Source: Hyphomicrobiaceae bacterium
GTDB taxonomy: Bacteria > Pseudomonadota > Alphaproteobacteria > Rhizobiales > Hyphomicrobiaceae
Reading direction: 5' to 3'
Assembly: GCA_022844275.1 (NCBI GenBank)
Contig: JALHMB010000010.1
Coordinates: 48,957 to 112,956, forward strand
Length of the DNA stretch: 64,000 nucleotides
The notes below the pieces were generated by a model. The model was not told the DNA's origin. It was given only the letters and a program-made list of their open reading frames with translations, and made no database searches. The number at the start of each line of letters is the position of its first letter. Position 1 is the stretch's first letter. This document shows, piece after piece, positions 1 to 10,313 of this stretch. Both the position numbers and the translations under genes were made by a program.

Positions 1-2384
1 TTGCCCTGCTTCGAGATGTTGAAGACCTGCTTGATGGTCGCGTAGCCGAGGAAGACCTCTTTCTTCGTGGGCGCGAGCAGGCCGGACATGGCCGCCTTCA
101 CCTCGTCGACGAGGTCGTAGATGATCGAGTAGTAGCGGATCTCCACGCCCTGCTGGTCGGCCGAGAGCTTCGCCTGCGAGTTGGCGCGCACGTTGAAGCC
201 GAGGATGACGGCCTTCGATGCGTGCGCGAGGTTGATGTCCGACTCGGTGATGCCGCCGACGCCCGAATGGACAATGCGCGCCATGACCTCCTCGTTGCCG
301 AGCTTGGCAAGAGCACCCATGATCGCCTCAAGCGAGCCTTGGACGTCGCCCTTCACGACAAGCGGGAATTCCTTCTTCCCGGTGTCCTTCAAGCTTTGCA
401 TCATCTGCTCGAGCGTGCGCGGGGTGCCCGCAGTGCCGAGCGTCTCGCGCCGCTTGCGAATACGGTAGTCGGTGATCTCGCGGGCGCGTGCCTCGGTCTC
501 GACGACGGCGAACTGATCGCCGGCCTCGGGTGCGTTGTCGAAGCCAAGAACCTCGACGGGCACTGATGGCCCGGCGCTCGCGACATTGTGGCCGGTGTCG
601 TCGATGAGTGCGCGCACGCGTCCCCATGACGAGCCGGCAACGATGATGTCGCCGACCCGGATCGTGCCGCGCTGAACGAGCAGGGTGCCGACCGGTCCAC
701 GGCCGCGCTCGAGCTTGGCTTCGATGACGAAGCCGTCCGCGAGGCGGTCCGGGTTGGCCTTGAGGTCGAGCAGCTCGGCCTGCAGTGCGATCGCCTCGAG
801 CAGCTTGTCGAGGTTCGTGCGCTTGACGGCCGAAACTTCGACCTCGAGCGTTTCGCCGGACATCGTCTCGACGACGATCTCGTGCTGGAGCAGTTCGGTG
901 CGCACGCGGTTTGGGTCAGCCTGCGGCTTGTCGATCTTGTTGATGGCAACAATGATCGGAACACCTGCCGCCTTGGCGTGATTGATCGCCTCGATTGTCT
1001 GAGGCATCACGCCGTCGTCAGCCGCGACCACCAGAACCACAATGTCCGTCACCTTCGCACCACGCGCGCGCATGGCGGTGAAGGCGGCGTGGCCGGGCGT
1101 GTCGATGAAGGTGATCTTATGTCCCTTCGCCGTCGTGACCTGATAAGCGCCGATGTGCTGGGTGATGCCGCCCGCTTCGCCACTCGCGACGTTGGCGTGG
1201 CGGATCGCGTCGAGCAGCGACGTCTTGCCGTGATCGACGTGGCCCATGATGGTCACGACGGGCGCCCGCGGTTGCAGGTTCTCGTCGATATCCGTGCCAC
1301 CGGCGAAGCCTTCTTCGACATCCGCTTCGGAGACGCGCTTTGGCGTGTGCCCAAATTCCTGCACGATCAGCTCGGCGGTATCCGCATCGATCACATCGTT
1401 GATCTGATGCATCGCGCCCTGTTTCATGAGGAAGCGGATCACATCGACCGATTTCTCCGACATGCGGTTGGCGAGTTCCTGGATCGTGATGACCTCAGGA
1501 ATCGTTACCTTCTGCACGATCTTGTCGCGTGAGATCTGGATGCCGGATGCGCGACGTGCATCGCGCTCGCGCTTACGACGCAGCGATGCCAGCGAGCGCT
1601 CGCGCTGCTCGTCGTTGAGCAGTTTGTCGACGGTGAGCTTGCCGCGCTCGCGACGATCGTCGGCAACCTTGACGGGAGCGCGCGGCGCGCCCTTGAGGTT
1701 GCCCTTCTTCTTACGGTCGTCGTCGTCTGGCGTCTCGTCGGCGATCGGCCGCCGCTTGGGAACAGTCGTCTCGGTGACCGTCCGACGCGCTTCGGTCGGC
1801 GCGGGCGCACCACCGGTGCGAGCTTGCGCCGGAGCTGCCCCACCTGCGGGCCTCGGAGCAGGTGTCGGCGCCTGAGGTGCGCGTGCGGTCTGCGGAGCTG
1901 ATGCAGCGGGTCCCGCTGCAGGTGCCGCTGCGGGAGCGGGCGCAGGTGCAGCCTGGCTGACGGGCGGATTCTTCGCAGCCTCGGCTGCAGCGGCAGCTTC
2001 CTCCTTCGAACGCTGAGCGGCGCGCTCGGCTTCGAGGCGCTGCTCCTCGGCGAGACGCTTGGCGTTCTCTTCGGCGCGAATTTTCTCGTCGGTGGCAGCC
2101 TGCTCGAGGGCCTTGCGGCGCGCGTCGAGCTCGCCCGCGGAAAGATCGCCGAGGCGTGCGCCACCCGCCGGCGTGGCGCCTCCGCCTGCGCGTCCTCGCG
2201 GCTCGTCTTCCTGCCCGGGGCCAGAGAGCGTCCGGCGCTTCTTGCGCTCGACCACGACCACATTCTTGCGGCCGTGGCTGAAGCTCTGCTGGACGTGCCC
2301 GGACGCTTCGGTACGCTTCAAGCTCAGCGGCTTGCGGGCGCCGGCCGCGGGGGCCTTATCCGGGGTTTCCTTGGTCTCACTCAT
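1..2384 (-). CDS. infB: Translation initiation factor IF-2 (3' end outside window)
   Basis: GTPase that delivers initiator fMet-tRNA to the 30S subunit and promotes 70S joining. About 794 codons are present from ATG at 2384; the frame stays open to base 1, so the C-terminal domain is cut by the window edge. The N-terminus is a long Lys/Ala/Pro-rich linker, the IF2_N segment ([16 protein letters not shown]) lies near residue 292, and the G1 motif GHVDHGKT is near residue 380, followed by DTPGHAAF (G3) and NKID (G4). The start codon overlaps the ylxR stop as ATGA, which implies translational coupling. Last gene seen of the rimP-nusA-ylxR-infB operon. Confidence 0.97.
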   Translation of the reverse strand, partial: MSETKETPDKAPAAGARKPLSLKRTEASGHVQQSFSHGRKNVVVVERKKRRTLSGPGQEDEPRGRAGGGATPAGGARLGDLSAGELDARRKALEQAATDEKIRAEENAKRLAEEQRLEAERAAQRSKEEAAAAAEAAKNPPVSQAAPAPAPAAAPAAGPAASAPQTARAPQAPTPAPRPAGGAAPAQARTGGAPAPTEARRTVTETTVPKRRPIADETPDDDDRKKKGNLKGAPRAPVKVADDRRERGKLTVDKLLNDEQRERSLASLRRKRERDARRASGIQISRDKIVQKVTIPEVITIQELANRMSEKSVDVIRFLMKQGAMHQINDVIDADTAELIVQEFGHTPKRVSEADVEEGFAGGTDIDENLQPRAPVVTIMGHVDHGKTSLLDAIRHANVASGEAGGITQHIGAYQVTTAKGHKITFIDTPGHAAFTAMRARGAKVTDIVVLVVAADDGVMPQTIEAINHAKAAGVPIIVAINKIDKPQADPNRVRTELLQHEIVVETMSGETLEVEVSAVKRTNLDKLLEAIALQAELLDLKANPDRLADGFVIEAKLERGRGPVGTLLVQRGTIRVGDIIVAGSSWGRVRALIDDTGHNVASAGPSVPVEVLGFDNAPEAGDQFAVVETEARAREITDYRIRKRRETLGTAGTPRTLEQMMQSLKDTGKKEFPLVVKGDVQGSLEAIMGALAKLGNEEVMARIVHSGVGGITESDINLAHASKAVILGFNVRANSQAKLSADQQGVEIRYYSIIYDLVDEVKAAMSGLLAPTKKEVFLGYATIKQVFNISKQG

Positions 2385-3142
2385 GCCTGTTCCGATCTCG
2401 CCCTTGAACTCGGCTCGCGCGACGCGTGAGCGGAAGCCGGCGCCCGATAGCGCCTCAACCTCTCTGCCTCGCGAGAAAACCTGGTGGCTGCGCCGCCGCG
2501 TGCCAGTGCAGCGTGTACCACATTCGAACGCCCCATGGCCAAGCTCAATTCAGCCGATGACAGGCAATCCAGAACGTGTTGCTTCAATTTCTCCCCAGGG
2601 GCACTACCTGGGTCGCCCGGGCCACTTTCGGGCCCATTTTGCGTCTCTTTGGGCCGGGAACCGGCCGAAACGGCCGCAAACTTGCGGTCCAGCTTGGATA
2701 CTCCGTCGTCGGCCGCATCGCTGGCATGCAGCAGAAACGCGCACTCCCCCCGCTGAACGGCAATCTCGACCTTGGTGAACCCCGTCGTGACAAGCCCCGC
2801 CTTGTTGGCGAGGCTCAGCGCCTCGATGACCCGCTTTAGGAGCAGTTGCTCGATAACGTCGGGCAGATTCTCGGGGACCGTGACCGGGCGCTTGAGACTT
2901 CGCTGGAAGGCCCCTTTGCGGACCGCCTCGGTGATCACGGCCCGGCTGCAGCTCAGCCACACACCCCGGCCGGGGAGCCGCCTTCCGACATCCGGTACGA
3001 TTTGGCCATCGGGGCCAGCGACGAAACGGAGGCCGTCTTCCGGCGTTAGCGGCTGACGCGTGAGCGCACATGTCCGCTCGGCCGCTGCCTTATCGGCAGG
3101 GCCTGCGTCCATGTCATGCTCTGGTGCCGCGTCGGCGCCCAT
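2381..3142 (-). CDS. ylxR: YlxR (DUF448) / L7Ae-like RNA-binding fusion protein
   Basis: 253-residue putative RNA-binding protein. The N-terminal part (about 20-105) matches the YlxR/DUF448 family: [28 protein letters not shown], and a run ending [12 protein letters not shown]. The middle (about 105-210) looks like an L7Ae/YlxQ domain ([30 protein letters not shown]). The C-terminal tail is Arg/Ser-rich and probably disordered. The YlxR plus L7Ae fusion is usual in alphaproteobacteria, whereas Gram-positives encode the halves separately. YlxR of Gram-positives has been linked to RNase P modulation; the role here is not established. It starts 33 bases after nusA and its TGA overlaps the infB ATG. 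Confidence 0.9.
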   Translation of the reverse strand: MGADAAPEHDMDAGPADKAAAERTCALTRQPLTPEDGLRFVAGPDGQIVPDVGRRLPGRGVWLSCSRAVITEAVRKGAFQRSLKRPVTVPENLPDVIEQLLLKRVIEALSLANKAGLVTTGFTKVEIAVQRGECAFLLHASDAADDGVSKLDRKFAAVSAGSRPKETQNGPESGPGDPGSAPGEKLKQHVLDCLSSAELSLAMGRSNVVHAALARGGAATRFSREAERLRRYRAPASAHASREPSSRARSEQA

Positions 3143-3175
3143 ATCCGGTCTGTTCGCTCCGTGCTCATTCCCGGA

Positions 3176-4834
3176 TCACGCTTTGGCGGGGGCATCAGCC
3201 CCAGCTTCGGCAGTCTCCGGTGCGGTCTCTTCGGTAGCCGGCTCTTCCGCTGGCGCGATGTCCTCGGCCTTGATCCAGCCGGCCTCGACGCGGGCTGCGA
3301 GGATCATGGCCTCGGCCTCCTTGCGACCGATCTCGAAGCCGTCGAGCGCACCCTTGTGCTTGACCGCCTCGGAGTCCTTGTCCTTTTTGCGCTCGGTCCA
3401 GCCGATGAGATCATCGGTCGCGCAATCGGCAAGATCCTCGATGGTTTTGATGCCGGCTTCGCCGAACGCAACCATCATCGCCGTCGTCACACCCTCAATC
3501 TTGGCGAGGTCGTCGGACACGCCGAGCTCGACGCGGCGTGCGTCGCGCTCAGCTTCGATGCGAGCGAGATACTCCCGTGCGCGCGTCTGGATCTCGGTCG
3601 CCGTATCCTCGTCGAAGCCTTCAATATGGGCAATCTCCGAGGAATCGACAAATGCCACTTCCTCCGCCGAGGCGAAACCTTCGGTAGCGAGGAGCTGCGC
3701 GATGACCTCGTCGACGTCGAGCGTCTCCATGAACGTCTGTGAGCGCTCGGTGAATTCCTTCTGGCGACGCTCGCTCTCCTCCTGGTCGGTGAGGATGTCG
3801 ATGTCCCAGCCTGTGAGCTGGGAAGCGAGGCGCACGTTCTGGCCGCGGCGGCCGATCGCGAGCGAGAGCTGGCTCTCGGCAACGACGACCTCGATGCGGT
3901 TGGAATCTTCGTCGAGCACGACCTTCGAGACTTCAGCCGGCGCCAGTGCGTTGACGACCAGCGTCGCGGCATCGTTGTTCTCGGGGAACTGGATGATGTC
4001 GACCTTCTCGCCCTGCAACTCGGCGACGACCGCCTGCACGCGCTGGCCGCGCATACCGACGCACGCGCCGACCGGATCGATCGACTTGTCGCGTGAAATC
4101 ACGGCGATCTTGGCGCGCGAGCCCGGATCGCGGGCAACTGCCATGATGCGTACGATGCCGTCGTAGATCTCCGGCACTTCCATCGCGAACAGCTTGGCCA
4201 TGAACTCGGGCCGCGTGCGCGAGAGGAAGATCTGCGGTCCGCGCTGCTCGCGGCGCACGTCGTAGATATAGGCGCGGATGCGGTCGCCGAGGCGCACATT
4301 CTCGCGCGGGATCATCTCGTCGCGGCGGATGATGCCTTCCGCGCGGCCGAGATCGACGATTACGTTGCCGTACTCGACGCGCTTCACCGTACCGTTGACG
4401 ATCTCGCCGATGCGGTCCTTGTATTCGTTGTGCTGGCGCTCGCGCTCGGCCTCGCGGACCTTCTGAACGATAACCTGCTTGGCGTTCTGCGCGGCGACGC
4501 GACCGAATTCGAGCGGCGGCAGCTTGTCGATCAGGAGATCGCCGACTTGAGCGTCGGGCTTGCGCCGCTTGGCGTCGGCGACGGTGATCTGCTGGCTCTC
4601 GTTCTCGACCTCCTCGACGACCGTCATCACGCGCGTCAGATGCGTCTCGCCAGTGCGCGGGTCGATCTCGCAGCGAATGTCGTTCTCGGCACCGTAGCGG
4701 GCCTTGGCACCCTTCTGGAGCGCCTCTTCCATCGCCTGGATGACGATCTTGCGGTCGATTGTCTTTTCACGTGCTAGCGCGTCCGCGATCTGGAGAAGCT
4801 CCAGCCTGTTCGCACTGATGCCTGCCTGAGCCAT
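3176..4834 (-). CDS. nusA: Transcription termination/antitermination factor NusA
   Basis: 552-residue RNA polymerase-binding elongation factor that promotes pausing and intrinsic termination and takes part in rRNA antitermination. The N-terminal NusA domain begins at [15 protein letters not shown]. An S1 domain lies at about 135-200 ([16 protein letters not shown]), and KH domains follow ([35 protein letters not shown]). Helix-hairpin acidic repeats sit near 360-510, and an Ala/Glu-rich acidic tail ends the protein. Start ATG at 4834 is 12 bases after the rimP stop. Length and domain order are normal for the class. NusA could act on the intrinsic terminator in its own operon leader (5519-5552). 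Confidence 0.97.
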   Translation of the reverse strand: MAQAGISANRLELLQIADALAREKTIDRKIVIQAMEEALQKGAKARYGAENDIRCEIDPRTGETHLTRVMTVVEEVENESQQITVADAKRRKPDAQVGDLLIDKLPPLEFGRVAAQNAKQVIVQKVREAERERQHNEYKDRIGEIVNGTVKRVEYGNVIVDLGRAEGIIRRDEMIPRENVRLGDRIRAYIYDVRREQRGPQIFLSRTRPEFMAKLFAMEVPEIYDGIVRIMAVARDPGSRAKIAVISRDKSIDPVGACVGMRGQRVQAVVAELQGEKVDIIQFPENNDAATLVVNALAPAEVSKVVLDEDSNRIEVVVAESQLSLAIGRRGQNVRLASQLTGWDIDILTDQEESERRQKEFTERSQTFMETLDVDEVIAQLLATEGFASAEEVAFVDSSEIAHIEGFDEDTATEIQTRAREYLARIEAERDARRVELGVSDDLAKIEGVTTAMMVAFGEAGIKTIEDLADCATDDLIGWTERKKDKDSEAVKHKGALDGFEIGRKEAEAMILAARVEAGWIKAEDIAPAEEPATEETAPETAEAGADAPAKA

Positions 4835-4846
4835 GCCTTGGCACCC

Positions 4847-5476
4847 TCACTTCACTTTGGTGACGTCAACTCGTCTCTTCTCAGCCGTTCGAGCCGGCTT
4901 AGCGGCTTTCTCGGTCGTCGTATCACTTCCCTTGGCGCGGCGCAGTGTCTCGCGCACCAACTCGTCCGTCAGCACGAGCTTCGCTGAGCCGATAAGCGCG
5001 AGCGGCAGCCCGACGATCTGGCGGCCTGCCTCGGGCACCTCGATCTCGATGCGCGCCTCGCCGTCGGCATATCCCTCGATGGGGCCGCGGAAGCGCTTTC
5101 TGCCCGAGACGGCCTCCTTGAGCTCGATCTTAGCCTCATAACCGGCCCAACGCTCGAAGTCCGAAGGGCGAACCAGCGGGCGGTCGATGCCGGGCGAAGA
5201 GATCTGCAGCCGATAGGTGCCATCTACGGGATCGTGAACATCGAGGAGCGGTGATACGGCGTGAGAAACAGCCTCGCAATCCTCGACCGTCATCGTCCCA
5301 TCTGCGCGCTCGGCCATGATCTCGAGGATGGCGTCACTCCCGCCCATCAGCCGGACTTGCACGAGACGATAGCCCATGCTCTCGAGTACCGGCTCAACAA
5401 GGCCTGCAACGCGTGCGGCAACACCGATCTCGACAACAAAACGTGCTTGTTCAACCGGACCGCTCAAGCGCTCCAT
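4847..5476 (-). CDS. rimP: Ribosome maturation factor RimP
   Basis: 209-residue 30S assembly factor. The open frame extends further upstream, but homologues begin close to ATG 5476 (MERLSGPVEQARFVVE), and the upstream part would be read through a promoter and terminator, so I chose 5476. Typical RimP motifs are visible: VEPVLESMGYRLVQVRL, the acidic VEDCEAVSHAVSPLLD, and YRLQISSPGIDRPL. It is longer than E. coli RimP because of a Lys/Arg-rich C-terminal extension of about 40 residues (KAAKPARTAEKRRVDVTKVK), common in rhizobia-like genomes. First gene of the nusA/infB operon. Confidence 0.95.
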   Translation of the reverse strand: MERLSGPVEQARFVVEIGVAARVAGLVEPVLESMGYRLVQVRLMGGSDAILEIMAERADGTMTVEDCEAVSHAVSPLLDVHDPVDGTYRLQISSPGIDRPLVRPSDFERWAGYEAKIELKEAVSGRKRFRGPIEGYADGEARIEIEVPEAGRQIVGLPLALIGSAKLVLTDELVRETLRRAKGSDTTTEKAAKPARTAEKRRVDVTKVK

Positions 5477-5518
5477 CCGTGCCCGACTACGATTTCCGAT
5501 AATGCCAGATCGACCTAC

Positions 5519-5552
5519 AAAAACAAAAAGAGCGGACCCTGCGGGCCCACTC
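5519..5552 (-). terminator. Intrinsic terminator / candidate attenuator in the rimP leader
   Basis: Minus-strand hairpin GAGTGGGCCC-GCA-GGGTCCGCTC (10-bp stem with two G.U pairs, 3-base loop) followed directly by TTTTTGTTTTT. It lies between a promoter-like element (5582-5610) and the rimP ATG (5476), 43 bases before the start codon. It may terminate read-through from the upstream hydratase gene, or attenuate the rimP-nusA-infB operon. NusA, encoded in the operon, enhances intrinsic termination, so feedback is plausible but inferred. Confidence 0.75.
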
Positions 5553-5581
5553 TCAGAGTTGAGATGATCATGAGCGATCAC

Positions 5582-5610
5582 AAGATAGCGAGCAACTATG
5601 GCCCTTGCAA
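5582..5610 (-). promoter_or_regulatory. Candidate sigma70 promoter for the rimP-nusA-infB operon
   Basis: On the minus strand TTGCAA (5605-5610) and TATCTT (5582-5587) are separated by exactly 17 bases. Transcription would begin near 5573-5576 and run straight into the hairpin at 5552-5519. This is a match by eye to the -35/-10 consensus only. Confidence 0.45.
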
Positions 5611-5710
5611 GTACCTTTTGCGACATTCGGCGGCTGCCTGCCCGGAAATTCCGCAGGTGCACTGCACAAATATCGGCGATTCAGTGAATGATTCCATAGC
5701 GGAGCGCCGC

Positions 5711-6484
5711 TCAAGCATTCTTGAAGTTCGGTTTACGCTTTTCGACAAATGCGGTCATGCCTTCCTTCTGGTCCTCGGTCGAGAACATGGCGTGGAAGAC
5801 CCGGCGCTCGAAGCGGATGCCCTCGGCGAGGGTGGTTTCAAAGGCGCGGTTGACCGACTCCTTGGTCATCATGGCGATCACGGTCGATTTGCCGGCAATG
5901 ACGTCGGCGACCTTCAAGGCTTCTTCTAGAAGCTTGTCGGCCGGGACGACGCGGCTCACGAGACCGCACTTGTTGGCTTCGTCCGCATCCATCATGCGGC
6001 CGGTCAGGCACATATCCATGGCCTTGGCCTTGCCGACAAACCGTGCGAGGCGCTGCGTGCCGCCCGCACCCGGCATGACGCCGAGATTGATCTCGGGCTG
6101 GCCGAACTTCGCGGTGTCCGCTGCGATGATGAAGTCGCACATCATCGCGACTTCGCAGCCGCCGCCGAGTGCGTAGCCGGCAACCGCGGCGATCACGGGC
6201 TTTCTTGCGCGCGCGACGCGATCCCAGCTCCCGATGAAGTCCTCCTTGTAGGCGGACATGTAGGTCTTCGACTGCATTTCCTTGATGTCGGCGCCGGCGG
6301 CGAAGGCTTTCTCGCTGCCGGTGAGGACGATGCAGCCGATCTTGTCGTCGGCCTCGAAGCCATCGATGGCCTGCGAGAGCTCGGATATCAGCGCAGCATT
6401 GAGCGCATTCAGTGCACTGGGGCGATTGAGCGTGATGAGGCCCACGGCGCCGCGCGTCTCGACGATGATGTTCGAATAAGCCAT
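5711..6484 (-). CDS. Enoyl-CoA hydratase (crotonase family)
   Basis: 257-residue crotonase-fold enzyme, probably hydrating 2-enoyl-CoA to 3-hydroxyacyl-CoA in fatty-acid or amino-acid degradation. The CoA-binding/oxyanion segment is [11 protein letters not shown]. Both acidic catalytic residues of true hydratases are present, in [15 protein letters not shown] and [19 protein letters not shown]. The C-terminus [11 protein letters not shown] is typical. Length is normal. The next gene upstream on the same strand is mutM, 36 bases away, and the gene downstream is rimP, separated by a promoter and terminator. Substrate range cannot be told from sequence; it resembles short-chain EchA proteins. 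Confidence 0.93.
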   Translation of the reverse strand: MAYSNIIVETRGAVGLITLNRPSALNALNAALISELSQAIDGFEADDKIGCIVLTGSEKAFAAGADIKEMQSKTYMSAYKEDFIGSWDRVARARKPVIAAVAGYALGGGCEVAMMCDFIIAADTAKFGQPEINLGVMPGAGGTQRLARFVGKAKAMDMCLTGRMMDADEANKCGLVSRVVPADKLLEEALKVADVIAGKSTVIAMMTKESVNRAFETTLAEGIRFERRVFHAMFSTEDQKEGMTAFVEKRKPNFKNA

Positions 6485-6520
6485 GGGCGGTTACCTCTCC
6501 TCATAGGTCATTGGGGCGCT

Positions 6521-7393
6521 TCAACGCTGGCAGACCGGACAGAAGAACGTCGAGCGCCCGGCCTGGACTGTGCGGCGGACCATGCCCCGGCAGGCGGGCG
6601 TGAGGCAAGGCTCTCCTGCGCGTCCGTAGACATGAAAGCTGTGCTGGAAATAACCGAGCGAGCCATCGGCCTGGGTGTAATCCTTGATCGTTGAGCCGCC
6701 GGCCGCGATGGCGTCGTTCAGCACATCCTTGATGTGGGGAATGAGCGCCGCAGCGCGCGCGTTCGGCTTGCCGGTCGCTGTCGCGAGGCAGGCTGCGGCG
6801 CGCGAGGGTTTCAAGCGCGTGCGAAAGAGGGCTTCGCAGACGTAGATATTTCCGAGTCCAGCAATGATGCGCTGGTCCAGCAGGAAGCTCTTGAGATCGC
6901 TGCGGCGGCCGGCGGCCTGGCGCGCCAGATACTCGGGCGTGAGGCCCGGGCCGAGAGGCTCGATGCCGATGCTCGCGAGTAGCGGATGTGTGCCGAGCGC
7001 CGCCGCTGTCGTGAGATCCATGAGGCCGAAGCGGCGCGGGTCGTTGTAGACGATCTCGGTGCCGCTCGCGAGACGCAGCACGACATGATCGTGGGTGTCG
7101 CGGTTGCCCTGGTTGTGCGTGAACTGGCCGAGCTGTCCCTGTCCAACGATGCTGATGCGTCCACTCATGCCGAGATGGATGATGAGCACGGTGCCGTCGT
7201 CGAGATGCGCGAGCATGTACTTGGCGCGCCGCTGTAGCGAGACGACGGTGCGATTGGTGAGCCGCTTGCCGAAGTTCTCGGGGAAGGGAAAACGAAGATC
7301 CGCGCGACGTTGCTCGACGCGCTGAATGCGCTGGCCGACGAGCACCGGCTCGAGGCCGCGGCGTATTGTTTCGACTTCGGGCAGCTCGGGCAT
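6521..7393 (-). CDS. mutM: Formamidopyrimidine-DNA glycosylase / AP lyase
   Basis: 290-residue base-excision repair enzyme removing 8-oxoguanine and FaPy lesions. The start at 7393 is fixed by MPELPEVETIRRGL: after Met removal, Pro1 is the catalytic nucleophile and Glu2 the general acid, so longer upstream starts are wrong. Other Fpg marks are the catalytic Lys region (KYMLAHLDDGTVLIIHLGMSG), the helix-two-turn-helix GLGNIYVCEALFR, and a C-terminal zinc finger with CLTPAC and CPVCQR. In many alphaproteobacteria it neighbours ubiE; here a GlcG-family gene and a small gene lie between them. Confidence 0.97.
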   Translation of the reverse strand: MPELPEVETIRRGLEPVLVGQRIQRVEQRRADLRFPFPENFGKRLTNRTVVSLQRRAKYMLAHLDDGTVLIIHLGMSGRISIVGQGQLGQFTHNQGNRDTHDHVVLRLASGTEIVYNDPRRFGLMDLTTAAALGTHPLLASIGIEPLGPGLTPEYLARQAAGRRSDLKSFLLDQRIIAGLGNIYVCEALFRTRLKPSRAAACLATATGKPNARAAALIPHIKDVLNDAIAAGGSTIKDYTQADGSLGYFQHSFHVYGRAGEPCLTPACRGMVRRTVQAGRSTFFCPVCQR

Positions 7394-7400
7394 GGGTGGC

Positions 7401-7826
7401 TCAGCTTCCGGGATCGCCGACGAGGTCCACCGCAGCGATGCCGGCGAGGGCTGCTTCCTCGTCATTGTCGGAGCTGTCGCCCGAAATGCCGATCGCGCCA
7501 AGTAGCTCGCCTTCCTTCGAGCGAATTAGAACGCCGCCAGGAACGGGCACGAGCAAGCCGCCGACGGCGTGCGTCACTGCAGCATAGAAATGGGGTTGGT
7601 TCTGAACGCGCGTGTACAGCGTGCGCGAGCCAAAACCCATGGCGAGCGCGCCGTGCGCCTTGCCGGCCGCAATCTCGGCACGCTTGAGGCTCGTGCCATC
7701 CTCCGCGGCGGCGAACTTCAGCACGCCGCGCGCATCGAGCACGATGATGGCAAGCGGGAGCATCTTGCGGCTGCGGGCGTGGGCAATCGCGGCTTCTACC
7801 ATGCCTTGGGCGGCGGTGAGCTTCAT
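7401..7826 (-). CDS. GlcG/HbpS family (DUF336) heme-binding-like protein
   Basis: 141-residue single-domain protein of the GlcG/HbpS (DUF336) family. Visible family features are an N-terminal helix (LTAAQGMVEAAIAHARSR), the strand ALAIIVLDARGVLKFAA (here PLAIIVLDARG), KAHGALAMGFGSRTL, and a glycine-rich core VPVPGGVLIRSKEGELLGAIGISG. Family members are implicated in heme binding or degradation, or are found near glycolate genes; the role here is unknown. It ends 7 bases before the mutM start and shares its strand, so co-transcription with mutM is likely. Confidence 0.85.
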   Translation of the reverse strand: MKLTAAQGMVEAAIAHARSRKMLPLAIIVLDARGVLKFAAAEDGTSLKRAEIAAGKAHGALAMGFGSRTLYTRVQNQPHFYAAVTHAVGGLLVPVPGGVLIRSKEGELLGAIGISGDSSDNDEEAALAGIAAVDLVGDPGS

Positions 7827-7995
7827 GCGGTGGCACTCCTGGGCGCGAGCAGAAAGACGCCACTTCTAGCGGACGGGGTGCTGCACGGCGAGAGCGTCGC
7901 CGCATCCTGTGGAACCGCAGGTGACTTTGGGGCCTTCCTCCAAATGGAGGGGACACCACCAAGAAACGCGTGACAAGAAACCAAAGGAGACATCC

Positions 7996-8178
7996 ATGCA
8001 AGCGACAGAGATCCAGACTCAGGCCCGAATGCTGTTCGAGGTGCACGGTCCCAAGGCCGTAGTCGAGGCCAGCAAGAAGGCCAAGGACTGCGAGCATTCC
8101 GGCGACATGGCCGGGGCCTCGGACTGGCGGCGCATCGAGAGTGCGCTCAAGCTCATGCAAGGCCCCAGGGAAACCTGA
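7996..8178 (+). CDS. Small conserved-looking protein, 60 aa
   Basis: 60-residue protein with no recognised domain. The start at 7996 is chosen because AAGGAGA (7984-7990) sits 5 bases upstream; the in-frame extension upstream has no such site. The sequence is helical and charged: [20 protein letters not shown] then [20 protein letters not shown]. It has one Cys and no signal peptide. It lies upstream of ubiE on the same strand, divergent from the GlcG-like gene. Good ribosome-binding site and amphipathic composition argue that it is real; function unknown. Confidence 0.65.
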   Translation: MQATEIQTQARMLFEVHGPKAVVEASKKAKDCEHSGDMAGASDWRRIESALKLMQGPRET

Positions 8179-8272
8179 CGGCAAAACTCGAGGTGACCAA
8201 GTTCGGACATCTGGCGGGCCGCGGCGGTTTAGTGCCTATCGCGGCCCGCAGCGCGGCATTAGTGTGCCCGAC

Positions 8273-9049
8273 ATGAGCGGCACTCAGCATTCACAACCTC
8301 ACGGCACGACTACCTTCGGCTTTCGCGAAGTGGCGGAGGGGGAGCGCCAGGGGCTTGTCAACGAGGTGTTCAGTGGCGTGGCCGAGCGCTACGACCTCAT
8401 GAACGATCTCATGTCCGGGGGGCTCCACCGTCTCTGGAAGGACGACTTTATCGTCCGCCTCAACCCACCGAGGAGCGCGACGCCTTTCCGGTTGATCGAT
8501 GTCGCCGGCGGGACGGCCGATATCGCGCTCAAGGCGGTCGCAGGCGGTGGCGCGGGCGTCAGCGCCATCGTCTGCGACATCAGTCCCGAGATGCTGGACG
8601 TCGGGAAGCGCAAGATCGCGGAAGCGGGTTTGGCAGAGCGCATTGCCACGGTCCTCGGCAATGCCGAGGCACTGCCGTTCGCGGATCGCTCATTCGACGC
8701 TTATACGATCGCCTTCGGCATCCGGAATGTAACCCACATCGATCGTGCGCTGGCCGAGGCGTATCGGGTACTGAAGCCCGGCGGACATTTTCTCTGTCTC
8801 GAGTTCTCGCACGTCGACGTGCCGATCCTCGACAAGATCTACGATTTCCATTCCTTCGAGATCATTCCGCGCCTTGGAGCGCTCGCTGCCGGGGCAGCCG
8901 AACCCTACCGCTATCTCGTCGAGAGCATCCGCAATTTTCCGAATCAGCAGGCCTTTGCGGAGCTGGTGAGGGCGGCCGGGTTCTCGAATGTGACAGTCCG
9001 CAACCTGACCGGCGGCATTGCTGCCATACACTCTGCCTGGCGCATCTAG
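8273..9049 (+). CDS. ubiE: Demethylmenaquinone/demethylubiquinol C-methyltransferase UbiE
   Basis: 258-residue class I SAM methyltransferase of ubiquinone (and menaquinone) biosynthesis. Family signatures are [26 protein letters not shown] near the N-terminus, SAM motif I in [12 protein letters not shown], the middle signature around [20 protein letters not shown] with [22 protein letters not shown], and a C-terminus [14 protein letters not shown]. The ATG at 8273 matches homologue N-termini, although no strong ribosome-binding site is visible; a GTG four codons upstream is an alternative. ubiB and coaBC, frequent partners, do not follow. Confidence 0.96.
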   Translation: MSGTQHSQPHGTTTFGFREVAEGERQGLVNEVFSGVAERYDLMNDLMSGGLHRLWKDDFIVRLNPPRSATPFRLIDVAGGTADIALKAVAGGGAGVSAIVCDISPEMLDVGKRKIAEAGLAERIATVLGNAEALPFADRSFDAYTIAFGIRNVTHIDRALAEAYRVLKPGGHFLCLEFSHVDVPILDKIYDFHSFEIIPRLGALAAGAAEPYRYLVESIRNFPNQQAFAELVRAAGFSNVTVRNLTGGIAAIHSAWRI

Positions 9050-9241
9050 GCCCTTGATCTTGCCCGATTTGTTGGAATGCCCTCGGTCCCCTTTTAATGC
9101 GTGTGTTCAGAGCATTTTCTAAACCTGTAGTTGTGCATTGTAACGATTAAAGGTTTATTGACGGCTGTGCCGAAATTATCGCCCTGGGGCAGGTCCGCGG
9201 CAGGGTCGATACGCGGAGCCGGGCAGGGAGCATGAATTCCG

Positions 9242-10294
9242 ATGTTGAACGGGTTCTCGTTGCGGGCGCGCGCGTCCGCTGCGCGGGTGACGATAGTTGC
9301 GGGTCTAGCGCTCTCGCTTGGGGCCTGCTCGCAGTCGGGCAGCCTGCTTCTGAGCGAGCCGGACGTGCCGGTCCCCGGGGAGACGAAGGTTGCCGAGGCG
9401 CCACGCTCGGAAGCCGAGAAAGCCACGGAGCATTGGGGCAAGGAGCATGGGAAGCAGCCGAAGAGCGGGAAGATTGCGCTCAACTATGCCCGCAGCCTGA
9501 AGGCGCTCGGTCGAAAGGCGGAGGCGCTGGCGGTGCTTCAGTCCTCCTACCTCTATAATGCCCAGGATCGCGAATACCTCTCGGAGTTCGGTCGTCTCGC
9601 GCTCGATCAGGGCCACGCCTCGATGGCGCAGCAGCTTCTCGAGCGGGCCGACGACCCTGCGAAGCCGGATTGGCGGGTGCTCTCCGCGCGCGGCGTGGCG
9701 CTTGCCCAACAGGGTCAGTACAAGGAAGCCATCCCCTTCCTCGAGCGTGCTCGCGCCCTCGCGCCGAACCAGGCGAGCGTCATGAACAACCTTGCGCTTG
9801 CCTACACCATGGACGGTCAGGTCATGCAGGCCGAGCCCATGCTCAGGCAGGCGAATGCGGGTGCCGATACCGATCCGCGCGTCCGCCAGAATCTGGCGCT
9901 CGTGCTCGACCTTCAGGGCAAGAAGGAGGAGGCGACGCGGTTGTCCATGGGTGGCGACCAAGCCCTGCCCTCCGCTGCGCCGCCTGTCGTACCCAAGTCG
10001 ATTGCGGCGCGCCCCGCGCCTGTCGCCGAGCCTGCCAAGGTCTCCGCGTCGACACCGCCGCCGCAGCCGGCCATCGCCCGCAAGGAACTGCCGCCCGTTC
10101 GCACGGCATCGATACGCGCACCGGCGCCAGCCCCTGCTCCGTCAGCGGTACCTCCGGTGACCGCGCCTCCGATGGCGGCACCCGCCTCCGAGGCAGATCC
10201 GGATGCGATCATCCGCGCGGCTATCCAGGCCGAGGTTGCGCATGAGCAGGAGCGCTCGCGCTACTTCCCGACGGCAAGCTCGCCACAGCGCTAG
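9242..10294 (+). CDS. TPR lipoprotein, TadD-like (Flp/Tad pilus type)
   Basis: 350-residue predicted outer-membrane lipoprotein. A signal peptide ends in the lipobox LGAC (Cys about 29). Residues 70-210 form several TPR repeats (ALNYARSLKALGRKAEALAV; GVALAQQGQYKEAIPFLERA; MNNLALAYTMDGQVMQAEPM). A Pro/Ala-rich low-complexity segment of about 100 residues follows, and a short helical end. The layout resembles TadD of the Flp/Tad pilus machinery, and an Flp pilin gene lies 2.3 kb downstream, but no other tad gene is in the window. It could equally be a stand-alone TPR lipoprotein. Confidence 0.8.
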   Translation: MLNGFSLRARASAARVTIVAGLALSLGACSQSGSLLLSEPDVPVPGETKVAEAPRSEAEKATEHWGKEHGKQPKSGKIALNYARSLKALGRKAEALAVLQSSYLYNAQDREYLSEFGRLALDQGHASMAQQLLERADDPAKPDWRVLSARGVALAQQGQYKEAIPFLERARALAPNQASVMNNLALAYTMDGQVMQAEPMLRQANAGADTDPRVRQNLALVLDLQGKKEEATRLSMGGDQALPSAAPPVVPKSIAARPAPVAEPAKVSASTPPPQPAIARKELPPVRTASIRAPAPAPAPSAVPPVTAPPMAAPASEADPDAIIRAAIQAEVAHEQERSRYFPTASSPQR

Positions 10295-10313
10295 CCCACG
10301 TCACACAAATGGG

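Noticed and set aside
6500..6520. mutM and hydratase as part of one fusion
   Set aside because: Both have complete family ends and are separated by stop and ribosome-binding sequences.
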